Assembly (NCBI GenBank): GCA_913052345.1
Contig: CAJXDR010000002.1
Coordinates: 1-64,000, forward strand
Length of the DNA stretch: 64,000 nt
Reading direction: 5' to 3'
Source of the DNA: UBA4421 sp002470275
GTDB taxonomy: Bacteria; Pseudomonadota; Gammaproteobacteria; Pseudomonadales; Azotimanducaceae
Shown here: piece after piece, positions 26,697-35,979 of the stretch
How the letters are laid out: each line of letters opens with the position of its first letter
Numbering within the stretch: position 1 is the first letter of the stretch
Program-made: the position numbers and the translations under genes
The notes under the pieces: model-generated
Database searches by the model: none
Told to the model about the DNA's origin: nothing
Seen by the model: only the letters and a program-made list of their open reading frames with translations

Positions 26697-28760
26697 GTGA
26701 ACAACGATTTAAAACACGAAGCCAGTCTATATCTTTCCGCCCATGCCGAGCAGCCGGTGCACTGGCAACCCTGGCGTGAGGACACGTTACTTGTAGCAAA
26801 GCGAGACGCTAAGCCAATCTACCTGAGCATTGGTTATGCCGGGTCCCATTGGTGTCAGGTTATGGCCGAAGAATCCTATTCCCAGGCGCAAACCGCCGAT
26901 ATTCTTAACGCTAAATTTTGCTGTATTAAGGTGGATCGGGAGGAACGGCCAGACCTGGACCGGATTTACCTAACGGCCACGCAGCTGCTAAACCAGCGAA
27001 GTGGCGGCTGGCCGATCAATGCCATCCTGGACCCAGACACCTTGGTCCCCTTCTTTGCCGGTCACTATTTCCCCGCTGAGAGTCTTCATGGGCAGCCTGG
27101 CTTCGCGGACCTTCTTCTTCGACTGGCCGAGGCCTTCAGTGAACAACGGGACGCCATCTCTGAAGCCGGTGGGGCCCTTCGAAATAAGCTGCAGAGCCTA
27201 CACCCACCTACCCTTGACCCGCAAATGGAGGACCAAGACCTCCTGCAGACCTGCCGTCAAGAACTAGCCGAGCGATACGATGCCAGTGAGGGCGGTTTCG
27301 GCCAAGGCATTAAATTCGCTATGCCCTCGAGCATCGAGCACCTCCTGCGACACTGGGCCTATGCCAGAAATGCCGGCGATAACGATAGAGCGGGCCTGGA
27401 TATGGTGATGACCACTCTGACGCGAATAGCCCGTGGCGGAATATACGATCATCTCGGGGGAGGCTTCTTTCGCTACGCAACAGATAAACAATGGCGTGTG
27501 CCGCATTTTGAGAAGGTCCTGTATGACAGCGCACTGCTGCTGGGATGCTATGCCCAATCGCTAAAGCTGGGCGAGGATGCGCTTTTCGAGGATGCCATCC
27601 GCAGAACCCTCGGCTGGCTTGAGAACGAGATGCGCCACCCCGAAGGCGCTTTTTTTGCGAGCCAGGATGGTATGAGCCAGGGTCAGTCCGGCGGCTATTA
27701 TCTTTGGCGCCGGGAAGCGATAAAACCCCTGCTTGATGAGAAGGCCTACCTCGTATTCGAGACGCTCTATGGTATTGATCGCCCTGCCAACTGCGAAAAT
27801 AAGTGGTCCCTCCATCGCCGCGACGCCTGGCGATCCGTGGTTGAGCGTCTTAGCCTTGAGCCTGACGATGCAGCCCTAAGTCTGGATAGAGCGCGATCCG
27901 TGCTGCTGGAAACCAGAGCCCAGCGCCCGGCGCCGATCACCGACGAAAAAATTCTGACGTCCTGGAACGGCCTGCTGATGGCTGGCCTATGCCAGTGCGC
28001 TGACGTCATGGAAGAAGACCGGACTTTAGGCATGGCTACCGGGATCGCGGACTTTCTCTACCGGCACTGCTGGGAAGAGCACGGCCTAAGCGTCTGCTGG
28101 CAAAACGGCAAATCCCATGAGATCGGGTTTCTAGAGGACTACGCCAATACCTTGGCGGGCCTCCTAGAACTGCTGAAAAGGCGTTGGCGTGCCCAGGATA
28201 TTTTATTTGCCAGAGCCCTAGCCGACGCATTGCTGGAGCACTTCTACGATCCTGAGCAGGGGGGCTTCTTCCTCAATGCAGCAACTCAAACTCCTAACAT
28301 CTACCGACCTAAGCCCACCGTAGATGAGGCCCTCCCACCAGGTAACGCAACGGCAACCAGCGCCATGATCGAACTTGGGCGTTTATTAGGCGTTGACGCT
28401 TATTTGGATGCCGGCCTCAACTCCTTGGTCTGGGCAAGGGCGATCATGGAACGCTACCCGGCAAGCCACTGCGCCGGGCTAAGGGGCCTGCAGCTAACGG
28501 CCTTTGATCATCAAATCGTTATCCTGCGGGGCCCCTCATCAGCCACCGCATCCTGGCACCAGAAGCTCACCCAGGGGTTGCACCCGTGGCGGAGCTGCTA
28601 CGCTATTCCATACGAACAGCCAGGCTTGGTGCCCGGCTATCTGCCCTCCCTAGTCGGAGCTGACGATCAACAGCGGGTGACGGCTTTTCTCAATGAAAGT
28701 GGATCCATCAGTGGGCCTATCCGAGCGTTAGAGGTGCTCGAACAGCGCTTAGACCGGTAG
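26697..28760 (+). CDS. DUF255 thioredoxin-domain protein (YyaL/SPATA20 family)
   Basis: 687 residues: an N-terminal thioredoxin-like DUF255 domain (about 8-165) followed by an (alpha/alpha)6 glycosidase-like barrel region with GGGFFRYATDKQWRVPHFEK and SWNGLLMAGL, the family layout. In most members the first domain carries CHWCHVM; here it is SHWCQVM (S50, C53), so the CxxC redox pair is lost while the second Cys remains. GTG start at 26697. It faces rppH divergently. Substrate and physiological role are unknown. The family's frequent SPYLxxHAxNPVxW opening is also altered (LYLSAHAEQPVHW). Confidence 0.9.
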   Translation: MNNDLKHEASLYLSAHAEQPVHWQPWREDTLLVAKRDAKPIYLSIGYAGSHWCQVMAEESYSQAQTADILNAKFCCIKVDREERPDLDRIYLTATQLLNQRSGGWPINAILDPDTLVPFFAGHYFPAESLHGQPGFADLLLRLAEAFSEQRDAISEAGGALRNKLQSLHPPTLDPQMEDQDLLQTCRQELAERYDASEGGFGQGIKFAMPSSIEHLLRHWAYARNAGDNDRAGLDMVMTTLTRIARGGIYDHLGGGFFRYATDKQWRVPHFEKVLYDSALLLGCYAQSLKLGEDALFEDAIRRTLGWLENEMRHPEGAFFASQDGMSQGQSGGYYLWRREAIKPLLDEKAYLVFETLYGIDRPANCENKWSLHRRDAWRSVVERLSLEPDDAALSLDRARSVLLETRAQRPAPITDEKILTSWNGLLMAGLCQCADVMEEDRTLGMATGIADFLYRHCWEEHGLSVCWQNGKSHEIGFLEDYANTLAGLLELLKRRWRAQDILFARALADALLEHFYDPEQGGFFLNAATQTPNIYRPKPTVDEALPPGNATATSAMIELGRLLGVDAYLDAGLNSLVWARAIMERYPASHCAGLRGLQLTAFDHQIVILRGPSSATASWHQKLTQGLHPWRSCYAIPYEQPGLVPGYLPSLVGADDQQRVTAFLNESGSISGPIRALEVLEQRLDR

Positions 28761-28787
28761 TGACCGAGCAGGACCTGAGGGCGCACC

Positions 28788-30284
28788 CTATCCAGCGCCG
28801 GTGTTGCTCCAGGTCAGGTCTAGCTCCCGAGCGGCTTTTACGTCATCCAGGCGGCGCACTCGAGTGGTGTAGGGCGCTTGCTTGATAAAGTCCGGGTTCT
28901 CTTGGGCTTCAGCCCGGACGCGAATCATGGCCTCGATGAAGCCATCCATCTCCGCCTTGCTTTCCGTTTCGGTGGGCTCGACTAAGAAACACTCGGGAAC
29001 CAGCAAGGGGAAGTACGTGGTGGGCGAATGCACCCCATAGTCCAGCAGGCGTTTGGCCATATCCATGGCGTTTACCCCGAGCTGCTTTGCTTCGGCCTGA
29101 TAGGTCACAATAAATTCATGGGTTGCGCGACGATCAGGATAGGCCAGTTGAAACCCTTCTTTCTTCAGTCGGGCGGCCATGTAGTTCGCATTCAACGTAG
29201 CGAAGGTCCCCACGCGATGCATACCCTCCCGGCCAAGCAGCAGCGCATAGGCCAATGCACGCAGCAAAATGCCCGCATTGCCGGCAAAGGCAGAGAGCGT
29301 TCCAATGCTGCCGGCACAGTCCTCCTGGTTAAGCCAACGATAGGTCCCTTGATCCTGAGCAACCATGGGCGTGGGCAGGTGAGGGAGCAAGCGCTCACCA
29401 ACGCCCACCGGACCTGCTCCGGGTCCACCCCCGCCATGGGGCGTGGCGAAGGTCTTATGCAGATTCATGTGCAGCACATCAAAGCCCATATCACCGGGTT
29501 TTACCTTGCCCAAGATGGCGTTTAAATTTGCGCCGTCGTAGTAGAGCAAACCACCCGCCTCGTGCACCGTGCTGGCTATTTCCTTGATCTGACGCTCAAA
29601 GACGCCGCAGGTTGACGGATTGGTCATCATAAGGCCTGCTGTTTGCGGACCCACCTTTTGCTTGAGCACCGCCAGGTCCACATCTCCCTGCTCCGTTATA
29701 GGAACCTCCGTGACCTGATAACCACACATGACCGCTGTCGCCGGATTGGTTCCGTGGGCCGCAGTGGGCACGATAATCTCGGTACGACCATGGTCGGCTC
29801 GCGCCTCGTGATAGGCCCGAATCATAGCGACACCGGCAAACTCTCCCTGGGCACCCGCCATGGGTGCTAAGGAAACGCCCTGCATCCCGGTCAAGTCCTT
29901 TAGGATTTCCTGAAGATCGAACAGGCACGCCATGAAGCCCTGACTGGCCCGCTCCGGTGCTAGGGGGTGACGCCCCAAAAACCCCGCAAAGCTGGCGGCC
30001 TTATGCGCGCCTCGCGGATTGTATTTCATCGTGCATGACCCCAGCGGATAAAAGGTCGTGTCGATGGCATAGTTCTGCTGGGATAGATTGGTGAAATGCC
30101 GCACCACCTGCAGCTCAGAAACACGCGGCAACGCCGGTTGTTCTGTGCGCAGCAGGTCCTGAGGTAGATCCGCCAGCTGCGCTTCGTCAGTGCCATCCAC
30201 CCGCTGTGCATAGGATCGACGTCCCGGTGCGCTGAGTTCAAAAATTGAGCGCCCCTGCTCGGCGCCCGTTGGCTGCTGCTTCAC
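28788..30284 (-). CDS. gcvPB: Glycine dehydrogenase (decarboxylating) subunit 2
   Basis: PLP-binding half of the split P-protein of the glycine cleavage system. 498 residues. The PLP lysine is in MNLHKTFATPHGGGGPGAGP; FYPLGSCTMKYNPR and NPSTCGVFE are typical. It forms an alpha2beta2 enzyme with GcvPA, decarboxylates glycine and passes the aminomethyl group to GcvH. GTG start overlaps the gcvPA stop by four bases (30281-30284). E. coli and Pseudomonas carry a single fused GcvP, so the split form is notable for a gammaproteobacterium. Confidence 0.96.
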   Translation of the reverse strand: MKQQPTGAEQGRSIFELSAPGRRSYAQRVDGTDEAQLADLPQDLLRTEQPALPRVSELQVVRHFTNLSQQNYAIDTTFYPLGSCTMKYNPRGAHKAASFAGFLGRHPLAPERASQGFMACLFDLQEILKDLTGMQGVSLAPMAGAQGEFAGVAMIRAYHEARADHGRTEIIVPTAAHGTNPATAVMCGYQVTEVPITEQGDVDLAVLKQKVGPQTAGLMMTNPSTCGVFERQIKEIASTVHEAGGLLYYDGANLNAILGKVKPGDMGFDVLHMNLHKTFATPHGGGGPGAGPVGVGERLLPHLPTPMVAQDQGTYRWLNQEDCAGSIGTLSAFAGNAGILLRALAYALLLGREGMHRVGTFATLNANYMAARLKKEGFQLAYPDRRATHEFIVTYQAEAKQLGVNAMDMAKRLLDYGVHSPTTYFPLLVPECFLVEPTETESKAEMDGFIEAMIRVRAEAQENPDFIKQAPYTTRVRRLDDVKAARELDLTWSNTGAG

Positions 30285-31684
30285 GACGCGATGCCTCCTC
30301 GGGACTGGGTATGCTCTAGTACGGCTTTGAGCGTGTTCGCATAATGCTCAATTTCCGCATCCGTTCTTTTTTCCGTCACGGCCACCAGTAAGCCGTACTC
30401 GGCGTCTGGGATACTGCTCTCGACAAACTCGCTGAGATCAAGTCCCGGCAAAATACCGGCCTCCATCATGGACGGAATGACCTGGGCACACCGGGCCGGC
30501 AGCTTCACAGTAAATTCATGGAAGTTTGGCCCAGGGAAAAACGGTGATACCCCAGGGATTTGCAGCAAGGCCTCCCTCAGACGCATGGCTCCCGAATGGC
30601 TGGCTATGGCCGTTTCGCGGATACCGTCTGGACCCATCAAGCTCATATAGATCGTGCCTGCGGTGACCAAGAGTCCCTGGTTGGTACAGATATTTGAAGT
30701 CGCTTTGCCACGGCGTATGTGTTGTTCACGAGCCTGCAGTGTGAGCGCATAGCCCGTGCGGCCCTCTAAATCTTCCGTTCTCCCAATAATGCGGCCGGGC
30801 AGCTGGCGCACCAGCTCGTCACGCGTGCAGATGAACCCAAAGGATGGGCCGCCTGACGCCATGGGCACACCAAAGGGCTGCCCGTCACCGCAGACAATGT
30901 CTGCACCCGTTTCGCCCCACTGGCCCGGCGGCTTCAGAACCCCTAAGGACATGGGATTAACCACGGCTATCACTAGCGCCTGGTGCTCATGAGCCCAATC
31001 CGTCAATCGATCAACGGCTTCAAATCCACCAAAAAAGTTGGGCTGCTGAATCACCAGTGCAGCCATGGGCTCGCACCCGTCGGTCTGAGCGACGACATCC
31101 TCTAAAGCCAGATGACCTGTAGCATCGACGTCTACGGCTGCTAGTGCGATGCCCTGATTCCTCACGATGTTCTGCGCCGTACGGCGATAGTTAGGATGAA
31201 CGCTTTGGGCGATCACAACCCGCCCCGACTTAACCTTTCGATTGGCCCGCACGGCCATTAATATGGATTCTGCTAGGCCGCTGGCCCCGTCATATACCGA
31301 GGCGTTTGATACCGCCATCCCGGTTAAGGACGCCATCATCGACTGATATTCATAGATGAGCTGCAGCGTACCTTGGCTAGCCTCAGCCTGATAAGGCGTA
31401 TAGGCCGTCATAAATTCCCCTCGGCTAGTGAGGTCCCAAACGGCCGAGGGAATGTGATGGTCGTAGCTGCCACCTCCAAGAAAGCAGGCGTACCCCTCAT
31501 CCTGCTGGGCGCGTTCTGCCATAAACCGCAGCATCTCCAGTTCGCTTACGCCCTCGGGGACATGGTCTAGCCGGTCGCTGAGAAGGTCGGCAGGTATTTC
31601 ATCGAATAATGCTTCAATTTTTGTTACGCCGATCTCAGCTAACATGCTGTCGACGTCCGCCTCGGTATGTGGAATGAAGGGCAT
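30281..31684 (-). CDS. gcvPA: Glycine dehydrogenase (decarboxylating) subunit 1
   Basis: N-terminal half of the split glycine decarboxylase. 467 residues beginning MPFIPHTEADVDSMLAEIG, as usual for GcvPA. FLGGGSYDHHIPSAVWDLTSRGEFMTAYTPYQAE-type sequence (about 67-100), NASVYDG, and GVLKPPGQWGETGADIVCGDGQPFG are family hallmarks. ATG 31684 has GGAG six bases upstream. It lies 97 bases downstream of gcvH and is coupled to gcvPB by overlap, giving the order gcvT-gcvH-gcvPA-gcvPB. Confidence 0.96.
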   Translation of the reverse strand: MPFIPHTEADVDSMLAEIGVTKIEALFDEIPADLLSDRLDHVPEGVSELEMLRFMAERAQQDEGYACFLGGGSYDHHIPSAVWDLTSRGEFMTAYTPYQAEASQGTLQLIYEYQSMMASLTGMAVSNASVYDGASGLAESILMAVRANRKVKSGRVVIAQSVHPNYRRTAQNIVRNQGIALAAVDVDATGHLALEDVVAQTDGCEPMAALVIQQPNFFGGFEAVDRLTDWAHEHQALVIAVVNPMSLGVLKPPGQWGETGADIVCGDGQPFGVPMASGGPSFGFICTRDELVRQLPGRIIGRTEDLEGRTGYALTLQAREQHIRRGKATSNICTNQGLLVTAGTIYMSLMGPDGIRETAIASHSGAMRLREALLQIPGVSPFFPGPNFHEFTVKLPARCAQVIPSMMEAGILPGLDLSEFVESSIPDAEYGLLVAVTEKRTDAEIEHYANTLKAVLEHTQSRGGIAS

Positions 31685-31781
31685 GTTTTTCTCCAGTCGT
31701 TCAGCGCTTGGGTATGCGATTCCCTTCTCTCCGCTGAGCTTTTTCTCTTCTTACCCGTAATGAGCACAACGGGGTGGCGGG

Positions 31782-32177
31782 CTAGTGCTCTTCGTCCTCA
31801 CAAACTTGGGTGTACTGCTCCGCGTCTAGGAGGTCGTCCAAGTCAGCCTCATCATCAGGTTTGACTCTAAAAAACCATCCATCACCGTAAGGGTCTTCAT
31901 TCACGGTTTCCGGAGCGCCCTCGAGCGTTTCGTTAATGGCACAAACCTCGCCCCGTATTGGCGCATAAATGTCTGAAGCCGCCTTAACGGATTCAACCAC
32001 GCCGGCTTCTTCCCCGGCACTGACGATGACCCCGATCTCCGGCAATTCAACGTAGACCACATCCCCCAGCGCACTTTGCGCGTGATCACTGATGCCTACC
32101 GCCACGGTGCCGTCTTCTTCCAAGCGCGCCCACTCGTGGGTCGACGCATATTTGATGTCACTTGGAATATCACTCAT
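31782..32177 (-). CDS. gcvH: Glycine cleavage system H protein
   Basis: Lipoyl carrier that shuttles the aminomethyl intermediate between the P, T and L proteins. 131 residues from ATG 32177 (MSDIPSDIKYASTHEWARL); the longer open frame upstream is not needed. The lipoylated lysine is K65 in ESVKAASDIYAP. A run of acidic residues near the C-terminus (DDEADLDDLLDAEQ) is normal for the family. It lies 92 bases after gcvT and 97 bases before gcvPA. Confidence 0.96.
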   Translation of the reverse strand: MSDIPSDIKYASTHEWARLEEDGTVAVGISDHAQSALGDVVYVELPEIGVIVSAGEEAGVVESVKAASDIYAPIRGEVCAINETLEGAPETVNEDPYGDGWFFRVKPDDEADLDDLLDAEQYTQVCEDEEH

Positions 32178-32269
32178 ACCGTGGCTCCTGTTCTCCTGTT
32201 GATACGCTGCGCGCTGCCTTCGACCGCTCAACGTGCCCGCCGTAATCGGGCTGTGGTAAAACTCTGATG

Positions 32270-33346
32270 CTAGCGCAGCGCCTCATCAGCGATCCGCGAA
32301 CGTCCGTGACTAACGAAGGGCGGTCTGACGAGCAGGCCTTTCTTTTCCTGACCCCGGATATCCACCATACAGTCTGCTGATGCACCACGGGGCACCCGAG
32401 CCAGGCCAATACTCATACCTAACGAGGGCGCATAGCTTCCGCTGGTAATCATGCCAGGCCCCTGATCGGTGTGCACGCTCTGGCCGTGTCTTAGTACACC
32501 TTTGTCCTTAAGAATCAGGCCCGTGAGTTGTTCTGGCACCGCATCGCGCTGTGCCTCCAGCGCCTGCCGACCGATAAAGGCCCGCTGTTCTGGTGCCCAG
32601 GCCACCGTCCAGCCCATGTTACTAATCAGGGGAGAGGTGGTCTCATCCATGTCCTGACCGTATAGATTCAGCCCAGCTTCTAAACGCAGGGTGTCTCGAG
32701 CGCCCAGGCCCGCCGGCGCTACCCCGGCGTCCGTTAAGGACGCCCACAAACCGGGAGCCTGATCCGAGGGCAGCATCACCTCGACCCCATCCTCTCCGGT
32801 GTAACCCGTCCTGCCGATCATCCAACCGTCATGATGAACGGCAAAGAAGGGCTTCAGATCGAGTACCGCCGCTATCCCGGTTAACTCGGCGAACCGCACT
32901 CTGGCTTCCGGGCCTTGGACGGCAATCATGGCCTCATCACGGTGTTCAATCTGCAGCCTTGGCATAGCCTGATCTTGAAACCAATCGAGCATCTTTTCCC
33001 GCGTTGAGGCATTGACGACACACCGGTAGCCGGTAGATGTGCGATACACGATCAAATCATCCAGCACCCCGCCGTGGGCATTCAGCACCGCACCGTAGAG
33101 CGCCTGATTGGGCACCAAAATGCCAACGTTGTTAGCCACAACCCGCTGTAAAAAGACTTCGGCATCAGGACCATAAACGTCAATGATGGTCATATGAGAT
33201 ACGTCGAACATCCCAACGTGCTGACGTACCGCGAGATGCTCTTCGATTTGCGAGCCGTAATTTACCGGCATCAGCCAGCCGGCAAAGTCGACCATCTTTG
33301 CGCCAGCCCTGACGTGCGCTTCATAAAGGGGAGTTTTTGCTGCCAT
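32270..33346 (-). CDS. gcvT: Aminomethyltransferase (glycine cleavage T protein)
   Basis: Transfers the aminomethyl carbon from GcvH to THF, producing 5,10-methylene-THF, the cofactor used by thyA and metF elsewhere in the window. 358 residues. FDVSHMTIIDVYGPDAE, GGVLDDLIVYR, RTGYTGEDGVEVMLP and DTLRLEAGLNLYGQDMDE are T-protein motifs. ATG 33346. Only 32 bases separate it from the upstream hydroxylase gene, too short for a glycine riboswitch, so glycine control, if any, acts at the promoter upstream of ygfB. Confidence 0.96.
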   Translation of the reverse strand: MAAKTPLYEAHVRAGAKMVDFAGWLMPVNYGSQIEEHLAVRQHVGMFDVSHMTIIDVYGPDAEVFLQRVVANNVGILVPNQALYGAVLNAHGGVLDDLIVYRTSTGYRCVVNASTREKMLDWFQDQAMPRLQIEHRDEAMIAVQGPEARVRFAELTGIAAVLDLKPFFAVHHDGWMIGRTGYTGEDGVEVMLPSDQAPGLWASLTDAGVAPAGLGARDTLRLEAGLNLYGQDMDETTSPLISNMGWTVAWAPEQRAFIGRQALEAQRDAVPEQLTGLILKDKGVLRHGQSVHTDQGPGMITSGSYAPSLGMSIGLARVPRGASADCMVDIRGQEKKGLLVRPPFVSHGRSRIADEALR

Positions 33347-33378
33347 GTCGTCTCAATTCACTGATAGGGATTTCGATG

Positions 33379-34542
33379 CTAAGCGGTCAGCGAGTCAATG
33401 CCGGTCGCTTCCATAATCAGGCGTTTCTTTAACCACCGCTGTTGCTGCACCCAGGCTACACCGGCGTTTCGGAGCCACCCGGTCAGTGGATCCTGTGCCC
33501 CGTAAAGCCGCCTCAAAGCGTCCAGTGCCCGAACCATAATCTGAGATCGCAGCACCCGCTGGCGCGAAAATTTCTTCAGTGCGCTCGGATTCATCAAATC
33601 TCGATTGGGAATAAGCATAAGGTGCTCAATATCCTCGAATCCCAGATTTACCCCCAGACCGGCTAGGGGGTGCACCACCCGGAGCGCATCGCCAATCAAA
33701 AGGACACGGTCTGCGGGCATGGCTGTGCTGGCCATCTGTTGTCGCAAGGGCAAGACATATCGATCCGCCACGGCCTGAACCGAACCCAGGCAAAATTCGC
33801 TCGCTCTAGCTACGGCGTCTGCAAACATCTGATCATCTAAGGCCATCAGGTGCTCGGCTTTAGCGGTGGATTGTGACCAAACAACGGAACAAAGGTGCGG
33901 GTCTCGTCCCGGCAAGAGCGCCAAGGGCCCGTCCTTTAAAAAGCGCTGCCAGGCCGTGCCTTGATGAGCCAAACTTGCACGAACAATTGTCGTGATGGCC
34001 ATTTGATCCGCAGGAACGATAGAGCTAGGAATCCCCATTGCCCGTCGCACCGCCGAATTTGCACCATCTGCCGCGATCAACAAATCCGCCGAATGCCTTA
34101 TGCTTGGGGCCTCTGACAGGGTCATACACACGCCAGTGCTCTCACTGTGAACGGTCTCCAGGGACCCAAAGACAATATCGATGGCGGGATTATCCTCTAA
34201 GGCCAGCCAGAGTTTTTGAGTCAGCGGCGTTTTTTCTACGATCCAGCCCAGCGCCTCATTTTCAATGGCATCCGCGCAAAATTCTAAAGCCGCGACTCCG
34301 CGCTCCTCCCATACCTTCATTTTGTTATAGGGCGCTGCTTCATCAGGCCACGAGGCGAGCGCCTCGATCCGCTTTCGAGAACGAGGGGATAGCGCTACAT
34401 TTTGAATATCCATTCCCAGACCAGTGGGGCCCAGATCAGGCTTCTGGCGATCGACCAGAAGTATCCTGAACCCCCGATCAGCCAGTGACAGCGCCGCAAC
34501 GGCACCCACCAGGCCTCCGCCAACGACGATTATCTTGTTCAT
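33379..34542 (-). CDS. FAD-dependent UbiH/UbiI-family hydroxylase
   Basis: Flavin monooxygenase of the ubiquinone hydroxylase family, probably hydroxylating the polyprenyl-phenol ring. About 387 residues from ATG 34542. FAD motifs: IIVVGGGLVGAVAALSLA at the N-terminus, ADGANSAVRR in the middle, and LLIGDALRVVHPLAGLGVNLGFED near residue 280. The usual GDAAH is GDALR here, which changes the conserved His. In E. coli this position holds ygfB-pepP-ubiH-ubiI-gcvT; pepP and one of the two hydroxylases are missing, so the ring position modified cannot be stated. Confidence 0.85.
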   Translation of the reverse strand: MNKIIVVGGGLVGAVAALSLADRGFRILLVDRQKPDLGPTGLGMDIQNVALSPRSRKRIEALASWPDEAAPYNKMKVWEERGVAALEFCADAIENEALGWIVEKTPLTQKLWLALEDNPAIDIVFGSLETVHSESTGVCMTLSEAPSIRHSADLLIAADGANSAVRRAMGIPSSIVPADQMAITTIVRASLAHQGTAWQRFLKDGPLALLPGRDPHLCSVVWSQSTAKAEHLMALDDQMFADAVARASEFCLGSVQAVADRYVLPLRQQMASTAMPADRVLLIGDALRVVHPLAGLGVNLGFEDIEHLMLIPNRDLMNPSALKKFSRQRVLRSQIMVRALDALRRLYGAQDPLTGWLRNAGVAWVQQQRWLKKRLIMEATGIDSLTA

Positions 34543-34561
34543 CCCGTGAACCAACCGTTAT

Positions 34562-35104
34562 TTACTCCGAGGCGACCTGATCAACTCGTTCTTCCATAAG
34601 AGCCATTACCAGGAGCGTACTCACACGCATATATTCGTAGATTTCTATCAGCGAGGCCTCATTTTCTTGCTCATAGCTATCACCGTCCTCCAGCTCGTCG
34701 TAGTCTTCCGCTGACAGCGAAGACAGCGATACGAAATCCTTAATGATCTCCCGCACATCATCAGGAAGCTCAGACATCTCGTCATCCACCGCTACTGCGA
34801 ACCCCGCCAGAAAACCGCCGGACCAATCAGCGACGGCCATGACGCGGTCCCCTAAGGGCTCGTCGTCGTCGGGAATCAGCGGAGAAAAACCCATTTCCTG
34901 GTCGAAGAGTTCATCTAGCGCCGCGCTGACAAAGACGCCAAGAGAGGCCTCGTCAGAAATTGCATCTGCGCCGGCCAGGTCGACCAGATCAGGGATGACG
35001 AATTCTCCGGTGCCGTTAACCGCCATACCGCAAACCATGCCGTGCAGCTCCGGCACCGGTATGGAGTAGGCGGCCATTTCAGCTTTTATCTTGAGATCAG
35101 ACAT
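34562..35104 (-). CDS. ygfB: UPF0149 family protein YgfB
   Basis: 180-residue acidic, helical protein of the UPF0149/YecA family. ELHGMVCGMAVNG and WSGGFLAGFAVA are family motifs; a strongly acidic loop (DYDELEDGDSYEQENE) precedes the final helix. In Pseudomonas aeruginosa, YgfB influences beta-lactam resistance through an antiterminator pathway; whether this applies here is unknown. It is the first gene of the leftward ubi-gcv operon, 19 bases ahead of the hydroxylase, and faces the TIGR02449-zapA genes. Confidence 0.92.
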   Translation of the reverse strand: MSDLKIKAEMAAYSIPVPELHGMVCGMAVNGTGEFVIPDLVDLAGADAISDEASLGVFVSAALDELFDQEMGFSPLIPDDDEPLGDRVMAVADWSGGFLAGFAVAVDDEMSELPDDVREIIKDFVSLSSLSAEDYDELEDGDSYEQENEASLIEIYEYMRVSTLLVMALMEERVDQVASE

Positions 35105-35243
35105 CGATTCCTATACCAAATTGCTCGGAGTGCCTGACGTTGCTGGAAACGCTATTTCAGCCCACGCGCGGGGCTACACAAAGGCAGATAATCAGCGCAA
35201 ACTATCGCGCACTCAGCGGGCAAATACTAGCCAGCTTTACCCT

Positions 35244-35258
35244 CAACGTTTTACGTTG
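35244..35258. promoter_or_regulatory. Inverted repeat in the ygfB/TIGR02449 divergent spacer
   Basis: CAACGT-TTT-ACGTTG is a perfect 6-bp inverted repeat with a three-base centre. It overlaps a perfect TTGACA hexamer (35256-35261) pointing toward zapA, though no convincing -10 follows at 16-18 bases. It may be a repressor site serving one or both divergent operons. Confidence 0.35.
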
Positions 35259-35302
35259 ACATCGTGAAAATCTCCGATCCGCCGAGATGCAGAGCAGAGG
35301 CC

Positions 35303-35524
35303 ATGGCAGATAGCGTGCAAAATATTGATGAGATCGAACAGCTTGAGCGCCAGGTGGCAGAACTCATCAACCTGACCCGACAGTTAAACGACGAAAATAA
35401 GGCGCTGCGTGTTCAACAGGGATCCTGGACCGTTGAGCGCGCACGGCTGATCGAGAAGAACGAACTTGCCAAGACCCAGATCGAATCTATGATTCTGAGG
35501 TTGCGGAGTCTAGAGAAAGACTGA
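35303..35524 (+). CDS. TIGR02449-type small coiled-coil protein
   Basis: 73-residue, almost wholly helical protein with heptad spacing (IEQLERQVAELINLTRQLNDENKALR), matching the small TIGR02449 family found immediately upstream of zapA in gammaproteobacteria. Its position suggests a ZapB-like or cell-division accessory role, which is inference. ATG 35303 follows AGAGG by two bases, unusually tight; an in-frame GTG at 35264 lacks a ribosome site. 33 bases separate it from zapA. Confidence 0.8.
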   Translation: MADSVQNIDEIEQLERQVAELINLTRQLNDENKALRVQQGSWTVERARLIEKNELAKTQIESMILRLRSLEKD

Positions 35525-35557
35525 CAACTTAGCCAAGCATCCAAGGGAACCGTGACT

Positions 35558-35872
35558 ATGACCGATGAATTGAAAACACTCAGCGTTTCAATCATGGATA
35601 AGGACTTTCAGGTGGCCTGCCCCGCCGGCGAACAGGACAAACTTCTCAGGTCGGCCCACTATCTCCACGAGCAGATGCGCGCTATTCGGAGCACCGGGAA
35701 GGTCGTTGGCCTGGATAGAATTGCCATCATGGCGGCGTTGAATATCGCCAACGAACTGTTGCATGGGGAAGGCAGGGCAGAAATTGCGGATGAGGATGTT
35801 CGCACCCGTGTGCGAGTGCTCACCGATAAAATAAAGCTGGCCATCGCGGATGGCCGTCAGCTCAAAATTTAG
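35558..35872 (+). CDS. zapA: Cell division protein ZapA
   Basis: Small FtsZ-associated protein that cross-links FtsZ filaments at midcell. 104 residues from ATG 35558, with AAGGGA about ten bases upstream; the GTG two codons earlier is too close to that site. LSVSIMDKDFQVACPAGEQDKLLRSAHYL is the globular head, followed by the coiled-coil dimerisation helix (IAIMAALNIANELLH and the C-terminal RVRVLTDKIKLAI). Upstream of 6S RNA and fau, as in E. coli. Confidence 0.93.
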   Translation: MTDELKTLSVSIMDKDFQVACPAGEQDKLLRSAHYLHEQMRAIRSTGKVVGLDRIAIMAALNIANELLHGEGRAEIADEDVRTRVRVLTDKIKLAIADGRQLKI

Positions 35873-35979
35873 CGGCGCGGCGGCTTAAGTCACAAAGTCG
35901 TCATAGCAAGGCCCAGGTTCGCCCTGACAGATCGCCAAATGTCCAGCTACTGAGCCATAGAAAAAGACGATATACTTCC

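Noticed and set aside
33347..33378. A glycine riboswitch upstream of gcvT.
   Set aside because: Only 32 bases separate gcvT from the upstream gene. The spacer before ygfB (35105-35302) shows no tandem glycine aptamer pattern either.
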